Below are positions 1 through 9,045 of a DNA stretch of 21,618 nucleotides, piece by piece; within the stretch, counting starts at the first letter, position 1; every line of letters starts with the position of its first letter. The stretch covers positions 22,089 to 43,706 of the forward strand of contig NW_014040013.1 in assembly GCF_001186125.1 (NCBI RefSeq). The letters are read 5' to 3'. The position numbers and the translations under genes are program-made. Origin of the DNA: Sphaeroforma arctica JP610. Lineage: Eukaryota; Opisthokonta; Ichthyosporea; Ichthyophonida. The notes under the pieces are model-generated. The model was not told where the DNA came from and did no database searches. It worked only from the letters and a program-made list of their open reading frames with translations.

Positions 1-287
1 ATGTATGTTTCCTTGGATGTATGTTTCCGTGGATATGTGTTTCCGTGGATTTATGTTTCCGTGCAGGTATGTTTCCGTGCATGTGTGTTTCCGTGCATGT
101 ATGTTTCCGTGTATGTATGTTTCCGTGCATGTGTGTTTCCGTGCATGTATGTTTCCGTGCATATATGTTTCCGTGCATGTGTGTTTCCGTGGCTGTATGT
201 TTCCGTGCATTTATGTTTCCTTGGATGTATGTTTCAGTGGATGTATGTTTCCGAGCATGTATGTTTCATTGGATGTGTGTTTCCGTA
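1..287. repeat. 16-bp minisatellite, about 18 units
   Basis: About 18 head-to-tail units close to ATGTATGTTTCCGTGC run from the window edge to about 287. Units differ by one to three substitutions and no length change is seen. The array is cut by the window start. Because 16 is not a multiple of three, all three plus frames stay open, which gives long but meaningless reading frames rich in Cys, Val and Phe. I see no gene in it. Confidence 0.95.
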
Positions 288-504
288 TCATTCGTCCTCG
301 TGTCTAACCCTGTTTAGTGCGTTGAGTTTGTCAACTGCATTGTCGTAAGGCGACCCCTGTCGAGTACTCACAGTGCGCGTGCCTAGTTACTGTTGCTAGG
401 CGTGTTCACTATACCTGCTTCGTAATGTTGGCACGTGAGCTGTTGCCAAACACGTACGGAAGGGAATGCGTTAATATCTTCTGTGGCTTGTGTGCACCTG
501 CGCG
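288..504. other. Unique spacer, no gene seen
   Basis: Non-repetitive sequence between the 16-bp array and the 87-bp array. I see no convincing reading frame, TATA box or RNA gene. It may hold the promoter of the downstream coiled-coil gene, but nothing marks it clearly. Confidence 0.5.
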
Positions 505-561
505 GACGGACTGTCTGTGAAGTGTATCTAAATGTTATATCAGCAGTATAAATCCAGGTTT

Positions 562-597
562 ATGGGGTGTGAAGGATGCACTCACTGTGTGAACTGA
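562..597 (+). promoter_or_regulatory. Candidate uORF 1 (11 codons)
   Basis: ATG at 562 to TGA at 595 encodes MGCEGCTHCVN. It lies in the first unit of the 87-bp repeat, in the position where the last unit carries the start codon of the coiled-coil gene. It would act as an upstream ORF only if transcription starts before it, which is not shown. Confidence 0.4.
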
Positions 598-647
598 CTG
601 TCTGTGTAGTATATCTAAATGTTATATCAGCAGAATAAACTCAGGTT

Positions 648-683
648 ATGGGGTGTGAAGGATGCGCTCACTGTGTGAACTGA
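648..683 (+). promoter_or_regulatory. Candidate uORF 2 (11 codons)
   Basis: ATG at 648 to TGA at 681 encodes MGCEGCAHCVN, one residue different from the uORF in the preceding unit. It keeps the same length and stop. Confidence 0.4.
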
Positions 684-734
684 CTGTCTGTGAAGTATGT
701 CTAAATGCTACACCGGCAGAATAAACCCAGGTTT

Positions 735-770
735 ATGAGGTGTGCAAGATGCGCTCACTCCGTAAACTGA
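735..770 (+). promoter_or_regulatory. Candidate uORF 3 (11 codons)
   Basis: ATG at 735 to TGA at 768 encodes MRCARCAHSVN. It is more diverged than the two preceding uORFs but keeps the same length and stop position. It ends 46 bp before the proposed gene start at 817. Confidence 0.4.
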
Positions 771-816
771 CTGTTTGTTGTGCTAATTAATACATTAGGA
801 GAACAAGGTCAGGTTT

Positions 817-3541
817 ATGGCGTCGGAGGAGAGGAAGAGGAAGCGACTGGCGGCAGAGATGGATGAAAAGTAAGTAACACCCATGATAACACAATGCAAC
901 AGTTCAGCTACAGCTAGGCTACAGGTAAGCTACAGCTGGCTATACTTGTGCGCAAGAAGACTTGGTGTCAATTTCTGGTTGCGCACTGGCCAAATGAGGA
1001 TACACGGTATGCGTTCGCATGAACGTACGAATGTATAACTCAAAATGTAAACAGCCTGGTTGTTCGTGTGCTTCGAAATGGTGTGGTTGTTCATATGTCT
1101 GTGATTTAAATGTTCTATTTGTGTACGTGTCTTTAAATGTTTTATTTGTTCATGTGTCTTTAAATGTTTATTTGTTCATGCGTCTTTAAATGTTTATTTG
1201 TTCATGTATCTTTAAATGTTCTACTTGTGTATGTATCTTTGTGTGTGAGACATTAAATGTTCTATTTGTGTAAGTGATTTAAAATGTTCTATTTGTTCAT
1301 GTGTCTTTAAATGTTTTACTTGTGTATGTGTCTTTAAATGTTCACTTGTGTATGTATCTTTAAATGTTCTATTTGTGTATGTGACTTTAAATGTTCTATT
1401 TGTTCACGTGTCTTTAAATGTTCTACTTGTGTATGGGTCTTTAAATGTTGGTGTTTGTTCATGTATCTTTAAATGTTCTATTTGTGTATGTGACTTTAAA
1501 TGTTCTATTTGTTCACGTGTCTTTAAATGTTCTACTTGTGTATGGGTCTTTAAATGTTGGTGTTTGTTCATGTGTCTTTAAATGTTCTATTTGCGCATGT
1601 GTCTCTAAATTGATTGTTGGTGTTTGCTGTCTCTGTTGATCAGGATTAGACACATGAATCAGCAGTCGGCTGAACAGGCCGAGGCGGAGATGTCGGAGAT
1701 CAACGAGTACAATGAACTCAGGAAAGAGAAGATGCACCTCAAGAACCAGGTAAGTCTACATAAACAGTGTACGTCGGCTGCTCAGGAGTACGTATATACT
1801 TAGTAAACGCGTCTTACCCAGGTATTATATATCTTACGAGTGTAATATCGGGACATACTATATGTAAATAGTGGTTTCCTTTCTCCTACACAGCATGCTA
1901 ATGTGATCTGGGTTTTTCTTTCTCCCACACAACATACTTTATGTAAACAGTGGTTTCTTTTCTCCCACACAACATGCCTCATGTAAACTGGGCTTTTCTT
2001 TCCCCCACACAGAGCGCGGACGAGGCTTCAAAGCGCAAATACGACAAACAAGTGGAAGAATTCCACCAGAACTTCGAAACACACCTTGAACAACTAACAG
2101 CCAGGCAGAAGCTAGAGATGGAGTCATTGGCCCACAAAGTATGTGCGTGTTAATCAGGCAACAGAGTGTGGGAGTGTGCGTGTACGTGAGTGAGTGTTGT
2201 CGACGATTGCGTGTGGTTGGGAAGCCCATCAGGCGGGGAGAAAGGGGTTTACATTTCCTGATATATTGTACACCCGGTTAAGTAAACGGATCAAAGTTTC
2301 CAAATAGAACGATGCTGTTTCATAGCAGGTAGTGCACACGTGCGTCAGAAACGAACTACGCGCATTTCTCCCAATCAATAAGTGTAGTAACAGACGTAGC
2401 ACGGAGATTGACTACTGGAGTATAAGTCACATATATAGTAGCACACATCCTTACCCTTTGATTAAATATACCTCATTCGTATAGTAACACACATACATAC
2501 CCTTTAAGTATACCTCATTCGTATAGTAGCACACATCCTTACCCTCTGATTAAATATACCTCATTCGTATAGTAACACACGTCCATACCCTTTATGTATA
2601 CCTCATTCGTATAGTAACACACATCCTTACCCTTTAATGAAGTATATCTCATTCGTATAGTAACACGCATCCTTACCCTTTGATTAAGTATACCTCATTC
2701 GTATAGTAACACACATCCTTACCCTTTGATTAAGTATACCTCATTCGTATAGTAACACACATCCTTACCCTTTGATTAGGTATACCTCTTTCGTATAGTA
2801 ACACACATCATCACCCTCTGATTAGGTATACCTCATTCGTATCCTTACCCTTTGATCAGGTATACCTCATTCGTATAGTAACACCCATCCTTACCCTTTT
2901 GCACCCCCCAGTACGTACAATTGCGAGATCAAGTGATTGAGAAGTGGTCCAACGCGGCCGCGGGCGGGTCGAGTGTGTCGTTGAACAACAGTTCGCAGTC
3001 CGGACTCAACTTGGTGTAAGTGTAGCGTGTGTGTGCAGCCATTGCGCTGGCTGGGTGTGCGGCTCCGTAAGCCTGAAGCCTTAAGTTACCCGCACACGCA
3101 CCACATCCAGCGCAAAGGCCCAGTCATTAGACCAAGTAGAGTTTGTAGTAGTATTAAACGTGCTTGTTATATATAGATAACATGTACATACCAAGTTGAA
3201 TTTGTATTTTTATTAAACGTGCCTGTCACAGATATATAACATGTTCGTGTCTGGCTGGTCTTTGTATGCGTTCGGTTTGTGTGCGCTCGTTTCGCAAGTC
3301 GCTTCTATGAGCCGTAATTGTGCAGCCCAAGGTAACGTCCATGTCGTTGTGTGTTGGACCACTGACACACATGCTCTCGCATCGCATCATTGCATACATG
3401 CTCTCACATCGCATTCATTACACACATACTCTCACATCGCATTCATGGCACACACACACTCTCACATCGCATTCATTCCATTGCAGTTCGTCTATCCGCT
3501 CCTCCTCATCGATGTCTAGTCACCGCAGCTTTAGGACGTGA
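817..3541 (+). CDS. Small coiled-coil protein with Ser-rich tail, five exons
   Basis: Proposed exons are 817-869, 1644-1749, 2013-2138, 2912-3015 and 3487-3541. They join without a frame break into 444 nt (147 residues plus TGA). All introns are GT-AG: GTAAGT, GTAAGT, GTATGT and GTAAGT donors, with acceptors at CAG, ACAG, CCAG and GCAG; phases are 2, 0, 0, 2. The protein starts MASEERKRKRLAAEMDEK. Residues 1-107 are strongly charged, rich in Glu, Lys, Gln and Leu, and look like a continuous helical coiled coil. Residues 108-147 are a Ser/Asn-rich, probably disordered tail ending SSHRSFRT. There is no signal peptide or membrane segment. I do not recognise the family; a cytoskeletal or scaffold role would be a guess. 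The ATG at 817 is the first in frame after the 87-bp array; an additional 5' exon cannot be excluded. Exon joining is inferred from splice signals and frame only. Confidence 0.72.
1084..1610. repeat. 27-bp array filling intron 1, with a perfect 109-bp duplication
   Basis: Units near TGTCTTTAAATGTTCTATTT repeat about every 27 bp through most of intron 1 (870-1643). Within it, 1352-1460 and 1461-1569 are identical over 109 bp, about four basic units, so part of the array is a recent higher-order duplication. The array stops about 33 bp before the exon 2 acceptor. Confidence 0.9.
1861..2012 (+). repeat. About 40-bp repeat of the 3' splice-site region, intron 2
   Basis: Four tandem units resemble ATGTAAACAGTGG followed by a pyrimidine tract and CCCACACA. 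The last unit ends in the functional acceptor (AG at 2011-2012) of exon 3. The first unit also ends in an AG after a pyrimidine tract (CTCCTACACAG, 1883-1893); the middle two read CACACAAC instead. The 3' splice-site region itself appears to have been multiplied. Confidence 0.8.
2139..2430. other. Unique 5' part of intron 3
   Basis: Starts with the GTATGT donor of exon 3. No repeat, gene or RNA is evident before the 46-bp array begins. Confidence 0.55.
2431..2897. repeat. 46-bp array, about 10 units, intron 3
   Basis: Units resemble GTATAGTAACACACATCCTT followed by ACCCTTTGATTAAGTATACCTCATTC, 46 bp, about ten copies with small deletions in some. The last unit runs into the pyrimidine-rich stretch just before the exon 4 acceptor (AG at 2910-2911), so the tract used for splicing appears to be built from the repeat. 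Confidence 0.9.
3042..3115 (+). ncRNA. Imperfect hairpin in intron 4 (possible small-RNA precursor)
   Basis: TTGCGCTGG (3042-3050) pairs with CCAGCGCAA (3107-3115), and GTGTGCGG (3055-3062) pairs with CCGCACAC (3090-3097). GTAA (3067-3070) can pair with TTAC (3086-3089) near the tip, leaving a 15-nt loop. This gives 21 pairs with an uneven internal loop, starting 26 nt after the 5' splice site of exon 4. It could be a miRNA-like precursor, an element that brings the splice sites together, or chance. No mature product can be named. Confidence 0.3.
3131..3244. repeat. Two-copy 60-bp tandem duplication in intron 4
   Basis: CAAGTAGAGTTTGTAGTAGT at 3131 and CAAGTTGAATTTGTATTTTT at 3191 begin two related blocks. 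Both contain TATTAAACGTGC and end ATAACATGT. The copies are clearly diverged, so this is an older duplication than those in intron 1. Confidence 0.7.
3367..3486 (+). repeat. About 30-bp array at the 3' end of intron 4
   Basis: Four units built on CTCTCACATCGCATTCAT with a CA-rich spacer. The final unit runs into CATTGCAG, the acceptor of exon 5. As in introns 2 and 3, the array touches the 3' splice site. Confidence 0.8.
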
Positions 3542-3603
3542 GGTAGCGCACCTCTATCGCCGAAAGCCTTCTAAACAGTACACCCCCCGGTGGCATGAGT
3601 GTG

Positions 3604-4010
3604 AGCGTACCTGAGCTCTACGGCGGCATAGTATAATGGCCACAGACTCAGTTTTAGGGGTTTAGAGTTGGCTTGAGCGTACCTGAGCTCTACACCGACA
3701 TAGTATACTGGCCACAGACTCAGTTTTTGGGTTCTAGAGTTGTGGCTTGAGCGTACTTGAGTTCTACGCCGGCATAGTATACTGGCCACGGGCTCAGTTT
3801 TAGGATTTTAGGGTTGGCTTGAGCGTACTTGAGCTCTACGCCGGCATAGTATACTGGCCACAGACTCAGTTTTTGGGTTCTAGAGTTGGCTTGAGCGTGT
3901 TCTACGCCGGCATAGTATACTGGCCACAGACTCAGTTTTAGGATTTTAGGGTTGGCTCGAGCGTACCTGAGCTCTACGCCGGCATAGTATACTGGCCACA
4001 GGCTCAGTAG
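3604..4010. repeat. 72-bp array with two alternating unit types
   Basis: Six units begin GAGCGTACCTGAGCTCTACG and contain CATAGTATACTGGCCACAG. Units start near 3604, 3674, 3748, 3820, 3892 and 3959. Unit ends alternate between a TTTTAGGATTTTAGGGTTGG type and a TTTTTGGGTTCTAGAGTTGG type, so the true period is a dimer of about 144 bp. Because 72 is divisible by three, the minus strand stays open through several units as a 24-residue repeat (core SLWPVYYAGVEL). It lies just after the coiled-coil gene's stop codon and could be in its 3' UTR. Confidence 0.9.
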
Positions 4011-4133
4011 AGTACCATACCAGAGTGCCTTGGATGGTTCCGCTAGTATGCGCTTGGCGGTGCCATAGACTACTTGGCGATGTCCATCGCGCAAGCACTG
4101 GACAGCCCACGCCTGCACCTAAACTTAGTATCG

Positions 4134-4139
4134 AATAAA
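4134..4139 (+). terminator. Possible poly(A) signal
   Basis: AATAAA about 590 bp after the stop codon of the coiled-coil gene. If used, the 3' UTR would contain the whole 72-bp array. No other evidence supports it. Confidence 0.2.
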
Positions 4140-4212
4140 CAAAACCAGCCGTCCAGTGGGTCCAATAGTATTCACACGTGGTGTTGTCCCGTTTGTTTGT
4201 TTTTTCTGTGTA

Positions 4213-4303
4213 TTCAAGGCCACGGGTAGATCATATAGTAACTAGCCCTGTTTGCTTAGTGGTAGAAACAAGCCGTACCGGTAGCGTGTGTTATGAGATT
4301 TTG
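4213..4303 (+). repeat. 91-bp dispersed repeat, copy 1
   Basis: About 95% identical to 10732-10823 (four substitutions and one single-base gap by eye). Shared landmarks are TTCAAGGCCACGGG, ATAGTAACTAGCCC and GGTAGAAACAAGCCGTACCG. The stretch TGCTCTAGTGGTAGA in copy 2 resembles the A box of a tRNA gene, but no B box follows, so a tRNA-derived SINE is only a possibility. An LTR fragment is the alternative. Confidence 0.8.
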
Positions 4304-5092
4304 TCGCCACCTTTTTTGTCATCACCGTCCTTGATATTTCCTTTCTTGTCGCCATTATCGTCACCATTATCGCCACCGTCGTCACAATCACACCTATTTG
4401 ACCCAGCTCGGTAATCTCGTGAACGGTATCGTAAATATGCGTCCTGGATTAAGTGTATGTCACTGTTTGTCATTTGGTATACGTGCGCAGTCAATTTGTG
4501 TTGGATACATTGCTTGAGATACGCGGCATTCATGATACCGTAAGATAAGCGACAGTCAATGCCCGTATCGAGCCGAGTTTTATCAAACCGTACTTGTTTA
4601 AAACGCACGATTCATCCACTCTAGTCGCTGTCGGACCAGTATGACCAAACCCTACAACATGAATTAAAGCGTGCAATACACTGGCGGGCCACGCGTCGGT
4701 CGACACAGATAGTTCGGCTGACGGTAGAATAAGATTTATACCATAAGTATCCCGTCTAAAGTTTCCCAATTTGACCGATAACTACAGTCCTTATCCCAGA
4801 ACGCGACACGAACGTGTGAACTTTCAGCCGCGACGTCGACATAATAAAACACTGGACCTACGACGTGCTCAATGTCTATGGCGGCCCTATTGAACATCCC
4901 AAACTCCTCCAATCCTCCATTCCTAAACGCTACAGCAAACTCCACGTCGCGCGGTCCCACGGTTCTATATTCCCTTGTTTCGGGAGTATACAGGATATCA
5001 CCATTTATATCAATGCACACTGTGAGTGTTAACTTATCGTGAATCGCGACTCCATTGAAATTCGAAATCGCGAATCGCGACTCTATTGAAAT
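4291..5092 (-). pseudogene. Zinc metalloprotease-like relic (matrixin/astacin-like fold)
   Basis: Three overlapping minus-strand pieces (5092-4736, 4769-4530, 4608-4291) together resemble a metzincin-type catalytic domain. The first contains HVRVAFWDKDCSYRSN, like the strand before the active-site helix in these families. The second contains VLHALIHVVGFGHT, which fits HxxxHxxGxxH with all three histidine ligands and the glycine, though Ala stands where the catalytic Glu is expected. The third contains GIMNAAYLK and SDIHLIQDAY, like the Met-turn and last helix, then an Asp/Gly/Asn/Lys-rich tail. Pieces lie in different frames, and no ATG or signal peptide precedes the first. It is most likely a decayed gene; a gene with undetected introns is less likely. 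The 3' end runs into the 91-bp dispersed repeat at 4213-4303. The family call rests on motif order only. Confidence 0.5.
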
Positions 5093-5100
5093 TCAAAATG
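5040..5100. repeat. Short direct repeat, two units of about 30 bp
   Basis: GAATCGCGACTCCATTGAAA (5041) and GAATCGCGACTCTATTGAAA (5072) start two nearly identical units. They overlap the upstream end of the metalloprotease-like relic. Confidence 0.75.
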
Positions 5101-5462
5101 AACAAGTATATCTGATTGAACTGATTCGCCGAGTCGGCTCGGTCATACCCAACGCGGCACTGAGACCGCCACCAGTGGCGCCGCAAGCTACGGATGTTAT
5201 CCACACCCGCGCCGGCGGTGGTAGCAGTGGTATCGATTACGTGCTACATATTAAATGCCTGGCATATCAATCTCTATTATTGTATACCTACTGCCTTCAT
5301 ACACGAGAGCGGACGGTCGCAAGCGTTCACTTCTTCTATATATTGTGTGTTTGATTCTTACAGAGTTGAAACATTAAAGGAATGCTTACTGGTAACATAA
5401 ACAACATCTCGTATAGAGCAACGATCTTCACTCGCTCAACCTCGCTGATCGTGAGCGTTCTG
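5101..5462. other. No recognised gene
   Basis: Plus-strand frames are open for about 100 codons here but lack an ATG in the longest one and match nothing I recognise. I see no RNA gene or repeat. Confidence 0.4.
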
Positions 5463-5775
5463 TCATACAGCCCGCGTGTGAGAAATATTATTCGACGTAC
5501 ATGGGTCAAGTCGATGTATCAGATGCACTTTCTGCTCGGAATAAATTGACGGGCTTTGGCCGTAGGAGGAGTATGAGTCCCACGATGATCTGCTACTAGT
5601 AGATGTTGAGGAGAGTTGGAAGAAAGCTTTCCCGCATTCTTGTCGTTTGCGAATAGACATCTGACGTTTTGTAGCATCTAGGGAGAAGATTATCATAAAG
5701 CCAATCGAAATCCCAAAACCCAGAATAATCAAATATTGAGTTTTGGAATTAGAAATGGAGTATTTTTGATATTAG
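5463..5775 (-). CDS. Possible exon of a single-pass membrane protein
   Basis: The minus frame is open from about 5771 to 5463. It encodes a hydrophobic segment (YLIILGFGISIGFMIIF), then a basic stretch (TKRQMSIRKRQ), then a Ser/Tyr-rich region (SSTSTSSRSSWDSYSSYGQS). This is the layout of a transmembrane helix with a cytoplasmic tail. No ATG opens the frame and no clear splice acceptor precedes it. It may be an exon, a fragment or chance; I do not recognise a family. Confidence 0.22.
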
Positions 5776-7330
5776 AGTCATCAGAAATATTAGCGGTAGA
5801 ACCGTTAAGCTATACCGGGACTCCGCGTGTGAGAGAAACACTCAAGTAAATCCTGAGTCTAGTGAAAACACAAATAAAGACTCAGTCCGGTTCTCTCAGA
5901 TTAAGGACTTTTCCTAGCTGAGATAGCCGTACTTGAGAAGAGGTATATTGTATCCCTTGAATCGTAACTTCCAGCTACTCATAACACTACATTATTTACA
6001 CTATCCTTATAGATAAGTCAACTATAATCTGTGACACAAGCAACTCACGAAAGTACCAAAAGGAAGTTCAAATATCAAAGAATAGTGATTCAAGAACTCT
6101 ATTTATTTTGCACTAAGAAGTAGAAGTGGGCAACAAGCTCAACTTTGAAGCGAAGGAAGAAGCGGAGGTCAATAAGAGGAACCGACGAGAGAGAAAACCC
6201 ACCTAGAAGCGAAGCCGACGCAAGGTAAACTGGAACAGGAAGAAAAGAAGCTTGCCTGGGCACAGTAGAACCCACAAAGACAACAGGTGAACTTCTTAAG
6301 TAACAACAGATAATTTTCTGATAAGTGAAAGTGAGTTACAAGGAGTGTGTTTTCGAAAAGTGTCACGGTGATTAATTCATCAATGTTGGGGATTTTACAA
6401 ATCTGAGAAAGTGTCAATCAACATCGTGGTTATATAAATGTTCCCACAATAGAATATACGTCCTAGCAAATCAGACGGGGCTCAACATCACGATTGCAAC
6501 AGAAGTACAAGCGCAAAGGGGCTTAGGCTCACAAAACAAGGCATTGGAAAAGGCACACTCCTCTAGCCGAGCAATGTATCACAGAGATCATTTCAATCTA
6601 TAAAAGAGAACATATCGCATTAAGACATCCAGTTAAGTCCATCAAGGATAACACGATTCCATTGCACAACAAGAAGCAAGTAATAGCTCACAAGAAGATG
6701 CACAACACAGAGTCAGTAACATTTCCACACTAGAGAGAATTGACTAAGAAAATTAAGATAGAAAAATAAATTTATCGATCAGATGCTTGGATGAACCAAC
6801 TACAAACACAACACAATAAGCATAAATAGTGTAACGACAGCAGAGCAACACACAAACCATAATACCCACAAACAGAAACACAGTTAGCGAAGCACATGCT
6901 AAATCATAAAGATGCAAATCTTAAATCATAGATCAACAACTAGGGGATGCAATAAAAGGGTATGCAGTTTTAAATCTTAGAACATCAAAGGGTATGAAGG
7001 TTTAAATCTTAGAACATAACATGTGTGCGAAATAATTGAAGGAGTTGTTCGAGAAGGTTCACTAAGAACACAGACATAACTCGACACAATCACAGGCAAT
7101 AATAGAAGAAGCTTTCAATCGATCAGATCTCAAAAAAAACAAGCATCTAAAACTCCTTCGAGCCAAACAAGTGATACCACACAATCGAACAATGCGCATA
7201 GAGAAATACAAAAATAGAACACACACAAAGAAACAAGTAATCAAGAACTAGTATGACCAAGCGGATCAGGTACGAAGCCAAAAGATCACATAGCGGTCAC
7301 AGAACGAAATTACATCAAATATCAGAAGGG
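5776..7330. other. A-rich gene desert
   Basis: About 1.5 kb with adenine-rich plus strand and no reading frame above roughly 80 codons that looks coding. It contains a 7-bp inverted repeat (CTGAGTC at 5853, GACTCAG at 5879) and a two-copy 34-bp direct repeat (AAAGGGTATG and TTTAAATCTTAGAACAT, about 6955-7021). Part of it could be the 5' half of the DIRS-like fossil that follows, but no gag or RT similarity is visible. Confidence 0.5.
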
Positions 7331-7339
7331 GCAGGTTTC

Positions 7340-7675
7340 ATTTCCACAGGAGAGTGGTTTTTCTAAAATGGCAAAGCACCATCATTACCCCATCGCGGAA
7401 GGGAGAAAACTGTTCTCCATAACCGCACTAGAACTATTGGCGGTTATCTATATGGCGGACACATTTGGTTTAGTGTGGAAAAATCGACATATAGTGACTC
7501 TGCCGACAATGAAGGGGCCGTTGCAAACGTAAAAACGCGCACCAGCCCAGTTGCAGATATACTCAGTCTTCTGCGACTATTAACGGAGATTGAAGCATCA
7601 TTCGACATTGAGATCTCCTGCGAACACGTACCAGGAGTTAATAATGAGATCGCGGACTATATATCCCGCGATTGA
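7340..7675 (+). pseudogene. RNase H-like part of the DIRS-like fossil
   Basis: SITALELLAVIYMADTFG followed by a segment ending HVPGVNNEIADYISRD matches the end of RNase H domains in RT polyproteins, where a HVPG-N-AD-SR signature is usual. Coding similarity lies in more than one frame. It is a fossil fragment. Confidence 0.65.
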
Positions 7676-8046
7676 CCGAATGATGCAAAAGCAATGTCCC
7701 CTAATATGCACCCGTACCCAACACCGCTGGGTCACTGTGCGCGACTACAAGAAACCGCATTCGCAGCTCACCAACGCAGAGCTATATTGTAAACAAATGC
7801 ACAGGCTTTATCATTTATTTAATAAATATATTGTACGTAGCACTAATCGCGAATCTGCTTCACTAACACCCTTTGTATAGGTCGCCCCAGCCTTCTGCCT
7901 TTCCATCGGATGTCAGTCTCCCGACCGCGTTCACTCCCGCGATAACAGGCGCACCATTGCGTCACTTCCTGCAGGAAGTCTTTCAAATCGTCACAGCAGC
8001 TTGAACGCGCGCCAGTAGCAGTACTGTTCAACGGCACTATTTAGAC

Positions 8047-8880
8047 TTGGCAGTTCATGAAGGCTTGATATCGTCGGCAGAAATTCTTGCAGGCAACCTA
8101 CCGGCAGGCGAGGACATATGGCTGTTGTTCATTGGCTGGCTGGTCATGCGGGGACGACAACCCGAATCCATTGCCTCATACATGTCAGGCGTACGGCGTA
8201 TGTACAAGATGGCTTGCGCAGATTATTCCGCCTCACAGATCCCTGCGCTGGTACTCCTTCGAAAAGGGATTAAGCGTTGACAGGCTGAACATAGCCTATT
8301 GCGCATTAAGAGGGAACGAGACGGTGTTACACCACGTTTGCTGCTTTTAAGTTTTTCTCCTGTATTCAAATGCTACATGCCAGATATTTAATGGGTTCGT
8401 GTATGGACTATTAGGCTGCTAGGTGTGTTTTGTTTATTTAGAAGTGGTCAGCTTACAACCCACCCGCAACTGCAACCGTATTTCAATTACATTCATGTGA
8501 ATCGTCCGGGGGTCCGTGTGTATCCCGATCGCATCCTATTAGCACTCTCTTCGTCAAAGACGCAACAATTCAGGACTGCAACTATCCGAATTCAAAAGCT
8601 ACCAGAAGCTTATAACGATATCTGCCCTAAATATCACCTTCTGTTGTGGCTTTCGCTCACAACAAAAGAACATTTTGACAGCCACCTCTTCGCTCTGCAC
8701 AATGTCGCAGTTACAAAAGCCGAGTGATCACGCAAGTTCAAGCACTTAGTTAAAGCATCTGGTTGTCTGGACCCCCAAAAAAATACTCCGGGCACTCACT
8801 GCGCATCGGTGGCCTATCTGCTTTGAAAGAATCTGGGTTGTCCGATAGGAGTGAAGATCCTTTGGCGGTGAACCTTGGAT
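8047..8880 (+). pseudogene. Tyrosine recombinase-like part of the DIRS-like fossil
   Basis: 8047-8280 contains GWLVMRGRQPESIASYMSGV, like the core-binding helices of DIRS-type recombinases. 8425-8727 contains SSKTQQFRTATIRI, like the catalytic beta region. 8763-8880 contains YSGHSLRIGGLSALKESGL, like the HxxR box. The order is as expected for the family. It is broken and spread over several frames. Confidence 0.7.
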
Positions 8881-9045
8881 ACCCACCTTATTTACTGGCG
8901 CCTATCCAAGATAGATCATGCACGTACAGCATACACGTACGTGAAATAACTAAACACTACACAATCAACACAGGCGCTCTCGCCGAACAATACCTCATCG
9001 CAATGAATTCTCCAAGCCTTGGGAACAGCTCGAAGAGCGTATTCT

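Larger units (their letters stand above)
505..816 (+). repeat. 87-bp tandem repeat upstream of the coiled-coil gene
   Basis: Units begin with CTGTCTGTG at 511, 598 and 684 and with CTGTTTGTTG at 771, a period of 86-87 bp. Each unit carries a block like AATAAACCCAGGTTTATGGG. The last unit is diverged, and its AGGTTTATGG block supplies the ATG at 817 used as the start of the coiled-coil gene. The array is therefore the immediate 5' flank, and probably the 5' leader, of that gene. Confidence 0.85.

Noticed and set aside
1513-2229. Minus-strand frames over introns 1-3 of the coiled-coil gene
   Set aside because: They cross exons and repeat units of a better-supported plus-strand gene and show only repeat-derived peptides.
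5741-5830. tRNA-like fold on the minus strand (GGAGT...ACTCC ends, GGTA/TACC arm)
   Set aside because: No acceptable anticodon arm or T arm can be drawn; only the ends and one arm match.
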